Shown here: positions 32,688 through 41,128 of the stretch, in pieces
How the letters are laid out: each line of letters starts with the position of its first letter
Position numbering within the stretch: the first letter of the stretch is position 1
Source of the DNA: Burkholderia sp. MS389
Lineage (GTDB): Bacteria > Pseudomonadota > Gammaproteobacteria > Burkholderiales > Burkholderiaceae
Length of the DNA stretch: 64,000 nucleotides
Assembly (NCBI RefSeq): GCF_016899425.1
Contig: NZ_CP045994.1
Span: forward strand, 3,348,001-3,412,000
Direction of reading: 5' to 3'
Translations under genes and position numbers: made by a program
The notes under the pieces: model-generated
What the model was told of the DNA's origin: nothing
Database searches by the model: none
Seen by the model: only the letters and a program-made list of their open reading frames with translations

Positions 32688-34532
32688 ATGCCCGCGCCCT
32701 CCTCCGATTCCGCCGCCCCCCGCACCACGCGCCTGATCGCGGAGCGCGCGCTCGCCGCCGTGTTCCAGCCGATCGTCGACCTCGGATCGGGAACGGTCGT
32801 CGGTTACGAAGGGCTGATCCGCGGCCCGCGCGGCACCGACCTCGAGCCGCCCGCCGCGCTGTTCGCGCAGGCCGCGCGCGAAGGCGAAACCATCGCGCTC
32901 GAACGGGCCGCCGCGCTCACCTGCCTCGACGCGTTCGCGGCGCTCGGCTGCGACGGCAAGCTGTTCCTCAATTTCAGCGCGGGCACGATCCTCACGCTCG
33001 CCAGCGAACGCGAGCGCGCACGCCAGTTCCTCGGTCGCGCGCGGATCGGCGCCGAGCGCATCGTGATCGAGCTCACCGAGCAGAACGCGATTCCCGATCT
33101 CGCGGACATCGGGCCGGCGGTCGCGACGCTGCGCGACGCCGGCATCCAGTTCGCGCTCGACGACTACGGCACCGCGAACGCGAGCATGAACCTGTGGCTG
33201 CGCCTGCACCCGGACGTCGTGAAGATCGACCGCTTCTTCATCCACGACATCGCGCACGACCCGCTCAAGTTCGAGGCCGTGAAGGCGATGCAGCACTTCG
33301 CGCAGGCGAGCGGTGCGAAGCTGATCGCGGAAGGCATCGAGAACGAATGCGACCTGATCGTCGTGCGCGACATGGGCATCTGCTGCGTGCAGGGCTTCCT
33401 GCTCGGCCGGCCGCACGCGCAGCCGTCGCGGGTGGTCGCGCCGGCCGCGCGCGACGCGATCCGCGCGCCGCACATCGCGGTGTTTCCCGGCGTGACGCGC
33501 GCGGTACGGCCGGCCGGCACGATCGCCGGGAAGATGCTCGTGCCCGCGCCGGCGCTGCCGCGCGACGCGACCAGCAACGACGTGCTCGACCTGTTCAACC
33601 GGATGCCCGATCTGCACGCGGTCGCGCTCGTCGAGCGCGGGCGGCCCGTCGCGCTCGTCAATCGCCGCGGCTTCATCGACCGTTTCGCGCTGCCGTATCA
33701 CCGCGAGGTGTTCGGGAAAAAGCCGTGCCTGCAGTTCGCGAACGATGCGCCGCTGATGATCGACAACGCAACCACGTTCGAGCAGCTCGCGACGCTGCTC
33801 GCGCGTCACGACCAGCGCTATCTCGCGGACGGCTTCGTGATCACCGAACACGGCCGCTATGTCGGCCTCGGCACCGGCGAGAGCCTCGTGCGCACGGTGA
33901 CCGAGATGCGCATCGAGGCCGCGCGCTACGCGAATCCGCTGACGTTCCTGCCCGGCAACATCCCGATCAGCGCGCACATCGACCGCCTGCTCCAGCGCGA
34001 CGCCGGCTTTCACGCGTGCTACGTCGACCTGAACCAGTTCAAGCCGTTCAACGACCAGTACGGCTACTGGCAGGGCGACGAAGTGCTGAAGTTCGCCGCG
34101 ACGGTGCTGGCCGGCGTGTGCGATCCGCAGCGCGACTTTCTGGGCCACGTCGGCGGCGACGATTTCCTCGTGCTGTTCCAGCGCGACGACTGGCGCGAGC
34201 GCGCCGCCGACGCGATCGCGCGCTTCAACGACGGCGCGCAGCTCTTCTATACGCAGGCCGACCGCCAGGCGGGCGGGCTGCGCGGCGAGGACCGCCACGG
34301 CAACCCGGCGTTCTTCGGCTTCGTGACGATGGCGATCGGCGCGGTCGGCGTGCCGGCCGGCGCGCACGGCGCAAAGCGCTACGGCAGCGACGAGATCGCG
34401 TCGGTCGCGGCGCTCGCGAAGCGGCGGGCGAAGCAGCAGCCGGACGGGCTCGCGGTCGTCGATCTCGATGCCGGCCGCGCTGCGCTGCGCGATCGCGGCG
34501 AACCGCCGGCCGTGGCGATCGGGGCGGGCTGA
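32688..34532 (+). CDS. EAL-CBS-GGDEF cyclic-di-GMP turnover protein
   Basis: 614 residues. The EAL domain (about 15-260) has EGL at 41-43, Asn95 in FLNFS, Glu131 in ELTEQ and Asp158-Asp159 in LDDYG. It also has Lys179 in KIDRF, Glu215 in LIAEGIEN and GFLLGRP, so the metal and substrate ligands appear kept. The usual DDFGTGYSS loop is altered to DDYGTANAS. A central ligand-sensing CBS pair covers about 290-410. The GGDEF domain (about 430-590) has GGDDF and no RxxD inhibitory site. It is cytosolic. The start at 32688 (MPAPSSDS) is favoured; an upstream frame start at 32589 adds 33 unlikely residues. Net activity (phosphodiesterase or cyclase) is unclear. Confidence 0.9.
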   Translation: MPAPSSDSAAPRTTRLIAERALAAVFQPIVDLGSGTVVGYEGLIRGPRGTDLEPPAALFAQAAREGETIALERAAALTCLDAFAALGCDGKLFLNFSAGTILTLASERERARQFLGRARIGAERIVIELTEQNAIPDLADIGPAVATLRDAGIQFALDDYGTANASMNLWLRLHPDVVKIDRFFIHDIAHDPLKFEAVKAMQHFAQASGAKLIAEGIENECDLIVVRDMGICCVQGFLLGRPHAQPSRVVAPAARDAIRAPHIAVFPGVTRAVRPAGTIAGKMLVPAPALPRDATSNDVLDLFNRMPDLHAVALVERGRPVALVNRRGFIDRFALPYHREVFGKKPCLQFANDAPLMIDNATTFEQLATLLARHDQRYLADGFVITEHGRYVGLGTGESLVRTVTEMRIEAARYANPLTFLPGNIPISAHIDRLLQRDAGFHACYVDLNQFKPFNDQYGYWQGDEVLKFAATVLAGVCDPQRDFLGHVGGDDFLVLFQRDDWRERAADAIARFNDGAQLFYTQADRQAGGLRGEDRHGNPAFFGFVTMAIGAVGVPAGAHGAKRYGSDEIASVAALAKRRAKQQPDGLAVVDLDAGRAALRDRGEPPAVAIGAG

Positions 34533-34929
34533 ACGGCGGGCAGGCGTCGCGGGCGCACGGGAAACGCTCGCGCAACGTGCGGCGGCGCCGATGCCCGGCC
34601 GGCGCAAGGTTCAGCTGTTGCGCAACCGCGCCGTTGGTCGCAGGCTGCTGCCACGGCGCGGCGCGCCGTGACGCTCGCCTCGGCCCGTAGTCCGGGGGCC
34701 CCCGGCGGCCCCCGGCTGCCCCTTTTCGGCGCGCCGTCGGCGCCGACCCACGCCCGCACACCCACCTTGCCTTTTTCTCGTTTTGTTTAGTATTTTTAGT
34801 AACGATGTTTTCGCAGATTAGCGCCTAAAAACCCGTTATTTGCGGGTATTCCCCGGTTATCCGGCCCGAATTCCGCGAGATTTTTTACTATACAATCGCT
34901 TCCACCCTAAACAAACCGGACCCCGAACG
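34533..34929. other. Intergenic region with promoter and inverted half-sites for the LacI operon
   Basis: The last 150 bp are AT-rich. A -10-like TACAAT at 34891-34896 lies about 30 bp before the LacI start. Two inverted copies of TTTGTTTAG/CTAAACAAA occur at about 34782-34790 and 34907-34915, flanking the promoter. They could be half-sites for the LacI regulator itself. The 5' part holds the terminator listed separately. Confidence 0.5.
34692..34723 (+). terminator. Probable terminator of the EAL-GGDEF gene
   Basis: A perfect 9-bp stem CCGGGGGCC/GGCCCCCGG with a 6-base loop is followed by CTGCCCCTTTTC. It is about 160 bp past the stop codon; the weak T-run makes it moderately convincing. 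Confidence 0.55.
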
Positions 34930-35949
34930 ATGGGTACGACCATTCGCGACGTGGCGCGGGCGGCTGAGGTCTCGATCGGCACCGTCTCCCGCGCGCTGAA
35001 AAACCAGCCCGGCCTGTCCGAAGCCACGCGCGCGCGCATCGTCGAGATCGCGCGACAGCTCGGCTACGATCCCGCCCAGCTGCGGCCGCGCATCCGCCGG
35101 CTCACCTTCCTGCTGCACCGCCAGCACAACCGCTTTCCCGCGAGCCCGTTCTTCTCGCATGTGCTGCACGGCGTCGAGGACGCGTGCCGCGAGCGCGGCA
35201 TCGTGCCGACGTTGCTCACGGTCGGCCCGAACGACGACGTGCTGCGCCAGATGCGCCCGCATGCGCCCGACGCGATCGCGGTCGCCGGCTTCATCGAGCC
35301 CGAGACGATCGAGGCGCTCGCCGCCACCGGCCGGCCGCTCGTGCTGATCGACCTGTGGGCGCCCGGCTTACGCTCGGTCAACATCGACAACGCGACGGGC
35401 GCGGCGCTCGCGATGCGCCACCTGCTCGCCACCGGCCGCTCGCGGATCGCCTTCATCGGCGGCTCGGCCGCGCACTACAGCATCGCGCAGCGTGCGATCG
35501 GCTACCGGCGCGCGTTCTTCGAAGCCGGGCGGCTGTTCGATCCCGCGTACGAAGTGACGATCGACGCGGGGCTCGACCCCGACACGGGTGCCTCGCGTGC
35601 GATGGAGCAACTGCTCGACGCGCCCGGCCCGCGCCCCGACGCCGTGTTCGCGTACAACGACGCGGCCGCGCTGGCCGCGCAGCGCGTGTGCATCGCGCGC
35701 GGCCTGCGGATTCCGGACGACATCGCGATCGTCGGCTTCGACGACATCCCGGCCGCCGCGCACGCGAACCCGCCGCTCACGACGCTCGCGGTCGACAAGG
35801 AAGCGCTCGGCCGCCGCGGCGTCGAACTGCTGCTCGCGGAATCGCCCGAGCGCACCGAGATCTCCCTGCCCGTCGAGCTGATCGTGCGGGCCAGCAGCCA
35901 GCCCGCCGGCTCCCCGGCATTCGATACCGCCACGGTCCAAGAATCATGA
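34930..35949 (+). CDS. LacI-family transcriptional regulator
   Basis: Repressor of 339 residues. The N-terminal HTH reads TTIRDVARAAEVSIGTVSRA, followed by hinge-region residues and LGYDPAQLRPRIRRLT. The periplasmic-binding-protein-like domain has ENIDNATGAALAM-type segment VNIDNATGAALAMRHLL, RIAFIGGSA and IPDDIAIVGFDDIPAAAHANP, all LacI hallmarks. Its stop overlaps the start of the epimerase gene (ATGA), so it is the first gene of a three-gene coupled operon and probably autoregulates it. The inducer is likely the sugar handled by the next two enzymes. Confidence 0.95.
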   Translation: MGTTIRDVARAAEVSIGTVSRALKNQPGLSEATRARIVEIARQLGYDPAQLRPRIRRLTFLLHRQHNRFPASPFFSHVLHGVEDACRERGIVPTLLTVGPNDDVLRQMRPHAPDAIAVAGFIEPETIEALAATGRPLVLIDLWAPGLRSVNIDNATGAALAMRHLLATGRSRIAFIGGSAAHYSIAQRAIGYRRAFFEAGRLFDPAYEVTIDAGLDPDTGASRAMEQLLDAPGPRPDAVFAYNDAAALAAQRVCIARGLRIPDDIAIVGFDDIPAAAHANPPLTTLAVDKEALGRRGVELLLAESPERTEISLPVELIVRASSQPAGSPAFDTATVQES

Positions 35950-37226
35950 ACATGCCCCCGGTCCACTCCCGCGCCGCCGCGCCGGCCAGCCACGCGCAAG
36001 CGGCACCGTTCGTCGCGAGCTTTCGCGACCCGTCGTTCCTGCTGTCGCACATCGAAGACACGCTGCGCTTCTACGCGACGAACGCATTCGACCCGACGGG
36101 CGGCTTCTACCATTACTTCCGCGACGACGGCAGCGTCTACAACCGCACGTCGCGCCACCTCGTCAGCACCTGCCGGTTCGTCTTCAACTACGCGATGGCG
36201 TACCGCCATTTCGGCGATCCGCGGCATCTCGACTACGCGCGCCACGGGCTGCGTTTCCTGCGCGACGCGCACTGGGACGACGCGCTGCAGGGCTACGACT
36301 GGGAACTCGACTGGCGCGACGGCGCGAAGCACGCGACGCTCGACGGCACGCGCCACTGCTACGGGCTCGCGTTCGTGCTGCTCGCGGCCGCGCACGCGAC
36401 GATGGCCGGCATCGGCGAAGCGCGGGCGCTGATCGCGTCGACCTACGAGCTCGCCGAGCACCGCTTCTGGGATGCGGCCGCGGGCCTGTACGCTGACGAC
36501 GCGACGCCGAACTGGAACGTGTCGACGTATCGCGGCCAGAACGCGAACATGCATATGACGGAAGCGCTGCTCGCCGCGTACGAGGCGACCGGCCACCTGA
36601 CGTACCTCGATCGCGCGGAAAAGGTCGCATCCCACATCACGCAGCGCCAGGCCGCGCTGTCGGGCGGGCTCGTGTGGGAGCACTACCATGCGGACTGGTC
36701 GATCGACTGGGACTACAACAAGGAAGACAGCTCGAACATCTTCCGTCCGTGGGGCTTCCAGCCCGGGCACCAGACCGAATGGGCGAAGCTGCTGCTGATC
36801 CTCGAGCGGCACCGTCCGCTCGACTGGCTCGCGCCGCGCGCGGCCGAGCTGTTCGACGCGGCGCTCACGCACGCGTGGGACACCGATCACGGCGGCCTCT
36901 GCTACGGCTTCGGCCCCGACTTCACGATCTGCGACCACAACAAGTATTTCTGGGTGCAGGCGGAAACCTTCGCGGCGGCCGCGATGCTCGGCGCGCGCAC
37001 CGGCAGCGAGCGCTTCTGGGACTGGTACGACGAGATCTGGCGCTACAGCTGGGCGCATTTCGTCGATCACCGCTACGGCGCGTGGTACCGGATCCTCACC
37101 TGCGACAACCGCAAGTACAGCGACGAGAAGAGCCCGGCCGGCAAGACCGACTATCACACGATGGGCGCCTGCTACGACGTGCTCGCGACCCTCGCGCGCC
37201 TGCAACGCAGCGAGCCGACGCAATGA
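35946..37226 (+). CDS. AGE-family sugar isomerase/epimerase (mannose isomerase-like)
   Basis: An (alpha/alpha)6-barrel enzyme of 426 residues in the N-acylglucosamine 2-epimerase superfamily. Conserved segments are RTSRHLVSTCRFVFNYAMAY, RGQNANMHMTEALLAAYEAT, PWGFQPGHQTEWAKLLLIL, HNKYFWVQAETFAAAAML and TDYHTMGACYDVLATL. These carry the conserved His residues of the isomerases. The combination best fits D-mannose/D-lyxose isomerase (YihS-like); coupling to a fructokinase-like gene supports mannose to fructose conversion. The ATG overlaps the regulator's stop and its own stop overlaps the kinase start. Confidence 0.85.
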   Translation: MNMPPVHSRAAAPASHAQAAPFVASFRDPSFLLSHIEDTLRFYATNAFDPTGGFYHYFRDDGSVYNRTSRHLVSTCRFVFNYAMAYRHFGDPRHLDYARHGLRFLRDAHWDDALQGYDWELDWRDGAKHATLDGTRHCYGLAFVLLAAAHATMAGIGEARALIASTYELAEHRFWDAAAGLYADDATPNWNVSTYRGQNANMHMTEALLAAYEATGHLTYLDRAEKVASHITQRQAALSGGLVWEHYHADWSIDWDYNKEDSSNIFRPWGFQPGHQTEWAKLLLILERHRPLDWLAPRAAELFDAALTHAWDTDHGGLCYGFGPDFTICDHNKYFWVQAETFAAAAMLGARTGSERFWDWYDEIWRYSWAHFVDHRYGAWYRILTCDNRKYSDEKSPAGKTDYHTMGACYDVLATLARLQRSEPTQ

Positions 37227-38131
37227 GCGGCGGCACGTTTCCGGCTTTCGTGTCGGCGGGCGACATCCTGACCGACATGGTGCGCGCGGGCGACGCGCAG
37301 TGGACGTCGGTGCCGGGCGGCGCCGGCTGGAACGTCGCGCGCGCGGTCGCGCGGCTCGGCCTACCGAGCGCGCTCGCCGGGTCGATCGGCGAAGACTGCT
37401 TCTCCGACGTGCTGTGGCGCACGAGCGAAGCGGCCGGGCTCGACCTGCGCTTCCTGCAGCGCGTCGCGCGGCCGCCGCTGCTCGCGATCGTCCACGAGAC
37501 GCGGCCGCCCGCATACTTCTTCATCGGCGAAGCGAGCGCCGATCTCGCGTTCGATCCGGCGCGGCTGCCGGCCGGCTGGACCGAGCACGTGCAATGGGCG
37601 CATTTCGGCTGCATCAGCCTCGTGCGCGAACCGCTCGCGGGCACGCTGGCCGCACTCGCAGCCGACCTGCACGCACGCGGCGTGAAGATCAGCTTCGATC
37701 CGAACTACCGGAACCTGATGACGGCCGCGTTCCGGCCGACGCTGGAGAAGATGGCCGCGCTCGCCGACCTGATCAAGGTGTCCGACGAAGACCTGCGGCA
37801 CCTCTTCGGCGGCGACGGCCCCGACGCGATCGCGGCGGTGCGCGCGCTGAACCCGCGGGCGGCCGTGCTCGTCACGCGCGGCGCGCAGGCGGCGACGCTC
37901 TACGCGGACGGCGACGTGCACGAGGCCAGCCCGCCGCGCGTCGAGGTGGCCGATACCGTCGGCGCGGGCGACGCGTCGATCGGCGGCCTGCTGTTCAGCC
38001 TGATGGCCGCGCCGCAGCGCGGCTGGCGCGAGCATCTCGCGTTCGCGCTCGCGGCCGGCGCCGCCGCGTGCCGGCACACCGGCGCGCACGCGCCGACGCT
38101 CGACGAGGTCGTCGCGCTGCTCGAAGGTTGA
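37223..38131 (+). CDS. PfkB-family sugar kinase (probable fructokinase)
   Basis: Ribokinase-fold kinase of 302 residues. The N-terminal substrate motif is VPGGAGWNVARAVARLG. The C-terminal PfkB signature DTVGAGDASIGGLLFSL contains the catalytic Asp in GAGD. The segment FDPNYRNLM is common in fructokinases and 2-keto-3-deoxygluconate kinases. The ATG overlaps the preceding stop by 4 bp. Together with the isomerase this would turn mannose into fructose-6-phosphate; no sugar transporter gene is in the operon. Substrate is inferred from context. Confidence 0.88.
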   Translation: MSGGTFPAFVSAGDILTDMVRAGDAQWTSVPGGAGWNVARAVARLGLPSALAGSIGEDCFSDVLWRTSEAAGLDLRFLQRVARPPLLAIVHETRPPAYFFIGEASADLAFDPARLPAGWTEHVQWAHFGCISLVREPLAGTLAALAADLHARGVKISFDPNYRNLMTAAFRPTLEKMAALADLIKVSDEDLRHLFGGDGPDAIAAVRALNPRAAVLVTRGAQAATLYADGDVHEASPPRVEVADTVGAGDASIGGLLFSLMAAPQRGWREHLAFALAAGAAACRHTGAHAPTLDEVVALLEG

Positions 38132-38249
38132 ACAGGCGTTGAAGGGACGCGCAGGCAGGTGACCGGTCGCTGATCGGTCACCAATAAACCGCGTTCACCA
38201 TGCTGCGCCGCAGTGCTACGATGAAGCGTCCTTTTTGCGGGAGAGCACG

Positions 38250-38471
38250 ATGGACACGAACACGTTCACGAAAGGCATCTACACGGCCAAGGCGCATACC
38301 CAGCATGCGGGCAACGGGCAGTTCCAGGGTTACGTGATCCTCGCGCGCGACGACGGGGACGACACCGAGAACATGCGCTACGACGTCCACTCGACGAGCC
38401 CCAGCGAGGAAGAAGCGTTCGACGAGGCGAAGGCGCTCGCGCACCGGATCCTCGGCGAGATCGAGCTGTGA
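38250..38471 (+). CDS. Small conserved-looking protein of unknown function
   Basis: A 73-residue soluble protein starting MDTNTFTKGIYTAKA and ending ALAHRILGEIEL. It has a predicted beta-rich N-terminal half (QFQGYVILARDD) and a C-terminal helix with acidic SPSEEEAFDEAKALA. GGGAGAG-like sequence precedes the ATG at good distance. Its layout resembles the 72-residue protein at 46861. The upstream ATG at 38235 is less likely. Function unknown. Confidence 0.7.
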   Translation: MDTNTFTKGIYTAKAHTQHAGNGQFQGYVILARDDGDDTENMRYDVHSTSPSEEEAFDEAKALAHRILGEIEL

Positions 38472-38493
38472 CGCGCCCCTTTTTCGGCGCGGC

Positions 38494-38688
38494 TCAGAGC
38501 AGCCGCGCCACCATCGATACCAGCATCGTCAGCACCAGCGTCGACATGAACGGGAACGGGTAGCGCCGCCCGCCGAGCGTCAGCGTGACGTCGCCCGGCA
38601 TCCGCCCGATCCCGAGCTTGCCGAGCCACGGCCAGCAGCGCGTCAGGATCATCACCGCGACGAACGTCGTCAATAGCCAGCGGAGCAT
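38494..38688 (-). CDS. DUF2905 small membrane protein
   Basis: A 64-residue protein with two hydrophobic segments: LLTTFVAVMILTRCWPWLGK and a C-terminal FMSTLVLTMLVSMVARLL. Between them is GIGRMPGDVTLTLGGRRYPF, with the GRLPGDi-like centre typical of DUF2905. ATG at 38688 is chosen; an in-frame TTG at 38700 immediately after the upstream stop is the alternative. It follows the MidA-type methyltransferase in the same direction and is probably co-transcribed. Confidence 0.85.
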   Translation of the reverse strand: MLRWLLTTFVAVMILTRCWPWLGKLGIGRMPGDVTLTLGGRRYPFPFMSTLVLTMLVSMVARLL

Positions 38689-38700
38689 GTCGGGTTCCAA

Positions 38701-39891
38701 TCAAAGCGCGTGCGAGCGGTCGCCGCGCGCGAACGCGTCGAGCGTGCCGTCGATCCCGCGCGAAAACGCGATCACCTTGAACAACTCGCCCATCTCGGCT
38801 TCCGAGATCAGCTTCTGCACCGCGTTCGCGGCCGGCAGGAACGCACGGACGTCGGACGGATCGATCGCGGCCAGCGCGTCGGTGACGCCTGCGTTCAACA
38901 GGAAGCGCGCCTGCGACGTGTAGCCGAGCAGATCGGCGCCGGTCGCGACGCCCGCGTCGTAGATGCCGGTGAATTCGACGTGCGCGGTAATGTCCTGCAG
39001 GCCCGGGTACACGAACGGGTCGTCGTGCGCGTGGTGACGGTAGTGGCACATCAGCGTGCCGCGGTCGCGCTGCGGGTGGTAGTACTCGTGCGCGGGAAAA
39101 CCGTAGTCGACCAGCAGCACCGCACCGCGCGCAAGCATCGTGCAGACGGTGCGCGTGAACGCGAGCGCGGCCTCGTGCGTTTCGGTCACGTAGCCGTCGC
39201 CGACGTCGAGCGTCGCGAGCACCGCCGGCAGGCCGGCGGCGCCGACCGGCCGGTCGGCGAACACGAACGCGTGCCGCGCGTCGAGCGCGACGCCGCGCTC
39301 GCGCCACGCGCCGTCCACCTTCGCGAAGAGGCGCACCGGCATCGCATCGAGCACCTCGTTGCCGACCACGACCCCGTCGAACCGCTCGGGCAGCGCGTCG
39401 AGCCAGCGCACCTTCGCGGTCAGCGCCGGCACCGCGGCTTCGATCGTGTCGCGCTGCCGTTCGCGCAGCTCGCCGGACAGGTCGACGATCAGGTATTCGT
39501 CGAGTTCGACGCCCGACGCATCGAGCGCCGCGAGCAGCCCGGCCGCGAGCTTGCCGGTGCCGGCGCCGAATTCCATCACGCGGCGCGTGCCGCTCACCGC
39601 GAGCGCTTCGGCGATGGGGTTCGCGAGCGTCTGCGCGAACAGCGGCGACAGCTCGGGCGCGGTGACGAAGTCGCTGCCATCGTCGGCGCGGCGCCCGAAC
39701 TTGCGCGCGCCGCCGCTGTAATAACCGAGGCCCGGCGCATACAGCGCGCGTTCCATGAAGCGGTCGAACGGCAGCCAGCCGCCGGCCGCCGCGATCTCGT
39801 CGCGCAGTTGCGCGGCGAGGGTTTCGGACTGCGCGAGCGCGTCAGGGCCGGGAGCAGGTAAACTAGCGGGTTCGTGAGCTTTCGGGTTCAT
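38701..39891 (-). CDS. SAM-dependent methyltransferase of the MidA/NDUFAF7 family
   Basis: A 396-residue class I methyltransferase of the family that includes mitochondrial NDUFAF7, an arginine methyltransferase for complex I assembly. The N-terminal IAAAGGWLPFDRFMERALYA followed by PGLGYYSGG and FGRRADDGSDFVTAPELSPL are family signatures. SAM motif I is MEFGAGTGKLAAGLL, followed by VVGNEVLDAMPVRLF and LLVDYGFP. It is divergent from the SDR gene with only 13 bp between starts, so their promoters overlap the coding ends. The bacterial substrate is not known. Confidence 0.9.
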   Translation of the reverse strand: MNPKAHEPASLPAPGPDALAQSETLAAQLRDEIAAAGGWLPFDRFMERALYAPGLGYYSGGARKFGRRADDGSDFVTAPELSPLFAQTLANPIAEALAVSGTRRVMEFGAGTGKLAAGLLAALDASGVELDEYLIVDLSGELRERQRDTIEAAVPALTAKVRWLDALPERFDGVVVGNEVLDAMPVRLFAKVDGAWRERGVALDARHAFVFADRPVGAAGLPAVLATLDVGDGYVTETHEAALAFTRTVCTMLARGAVLLVDYGFPAHEYYHPQRDRGTLMCHYRHHAHDDPFVYPGLQDITAHVEFTGIYDAGVATGADLLGYTSQARFLLNAGVTDALAAIDPSDVRAFLPAANAVQKLISEAEMGELFKVIAFSRGIDGTLDAFARGDRSHAL

Positions 39892-39904
39892 CCCGGCATT
39901 GTAA

Positions 39905-40648
39905 ATGACCGTTTCAGCCGATACGTCGACCCCACGCGTGGTGCTCGTCACGGGCGCCGTGGGCAGCGCGGCGGACGCCGCGTCGATCGGCCGCGCGCTC
40001 GCGACGGGTTTCGCCCGCCGCGGCTGGGACGTCGCGCTGCAGCGCAGCCAACGCGCGCCGCGCGCGGCCGCCGACGCGCTCGTCGCCGAAGTCGCGGCGC
40101 TCGGCCGCCGCGGGGTCGTGCTCGACGCCGATCTGGCCGTGGAAGCCGATGCCGCGGGCCTCGTCGCCGCGTGCGGCGAAGCGCTCGACCGGCCCGCATG
40201 TGCGGTGTTCGTCAGCGCCAGCGCCGGCGCCGACGACGCGCACACGGTGGACGCTGCGTCGCTGGCTGCCGCGCTCGCGCGCAACGTGACGGCGCCGCTC
40301 GCGCTGGCCCGCGCGCTCGCCGACGCGACGCCCGACGCCGCGCGCAACGACGAAACGCTGCGCGCGTGCGCGATCCACGTACTGGATCAGGCCCTGTTTC
40401 ATCCGGCGCCGGCGCAGCTGTCGCACGCGCTGATGCAGGCCGCGTTGAACCGCGCGACGTCGGCGCTCGCGCTGGCGCTCGCGCCGAAGGTGCGGGTCGC
40501 GGCGCTCGTGCGCGGCCACGCGCCGCACGCGGACGACATCGCGGCGGCCGCCTGCTATCTCGCGAGCGCGCCCGGCGTGACGGGCGCGACGCTGACCGTC
40601 GACGGCGGCGAGCACCTGGTGCCGCCGGCCGCCGGCCCGAATGAATGA
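39905..40648 (+). CDS. Short-chain dehydrogenase-like protein lacking the usual catalytic Tyr/Lys
   Basis: Rossmann-fold SDR of 247 residues. The nucleotide motif is VVLVTGAVG...IGRALATGFARRG, with a seven-residue insertion in TGxxxGIG. The C-terminal GVTGATLTVDGGEHL is normal. Where the YxxxK pair should be, the sequence reads LSHALMQAALNRATSALALA, with neither Tyr nor Lys at the expected places. It precedes folB by 75 bp, so a pterin-related role (FolM-like) is suggested by context. It could be a degenerate or structural SDR. Confidence 0.8.
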   Translation: MTVSADTSTPRVVLVTGAVGSAADAASIGRALATGFARRGWDVALQRSQRAPRAAADALVAEVAALGRRGVVLDADLAVEADAAGLVAACGEALDRPACAVFVSASAGADDAHTVDAASLAAALARNVTAPLALARALADATPDAARNDETLRACAIHVLDQALFHPAPAQLSHALMQAALNRATSALALALAPKVRVAALVRGHAPHADDIAAAACYLASAPGVTGATLTVDGGEHLVPPAAGPNE

Positions 40649-40723
40649 ACCGCGCGGGCGCGGCCTGACCGCCGCCGTCCGCGCCGCTTTGCGTGCGCGC
40701 ACGCCAATTTGACTGGGACGACC

Positions 40724-41128
40724 ATGTTTTCCGCTCTCCTGCACCCCCGCCTCGCGGATTGCCGCAGGCTCTACCTGCGCGACTACGAGGTGCACATCAA
40801 CATCGGGGCCTTCGAACACGAGAAGCGCGGCGAGCAGCGCGTCGTCATCAACGTCGACCTGTTCGTGCCGCTTGCGCAGTCGACGCCCGTCGACGACCGG
40901 CTGCATGAAGTCGTCGACTACGACCTGATGAAGCAGAGCGTCGCGCAGAGCCTCGCGCGCGGCCACATTCACCTGCAGGAAACGCTGTGCGATTCGATCG
41001 CCGCGCACCTGCTGGCGCACGACGCCGTGCGCGCGGTACGCGTCCGTACCGAGAAACCGGACGCCTATCCGGACTGCGACGCCGTCGGCGTCGAAGTCTT
41101 TCGCATCAAGGACGAGGAGCGCGCATGA
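40724..41128 (+). CDS. folB: Dihydroneopterin aldolase
   Basis: Cleaves dihydroneopterin to 6-hydroxymethyl-dihydropterin and glycolaldehyde in folate biosynthesis. 134 residues, slightly longer than the ~120 typical. Core segments are [20 protein letters not shown] (with the substrate-binding Glu), [27 protein letters not shown] and [20 protein letters not shown], which includes the catalytic Lys. The ATG at 40724 is used; an in-frame TTG at 40709 also exists. Its stop overlaps the ttcA start (ATGA). Confidence 0.93.
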   Translation: MFSALLHPRLADCRRLYLRDYEVHINIGAFEHEKRGEQRVVINVDLFVPLAQSTPVDDRLHEVVDYDLMKQSVAQSLARGHIHLQETLCDSIAAHLLAHDAVRAVRVRTEKPDAYPDCDAVGVEVFRIKDEERA

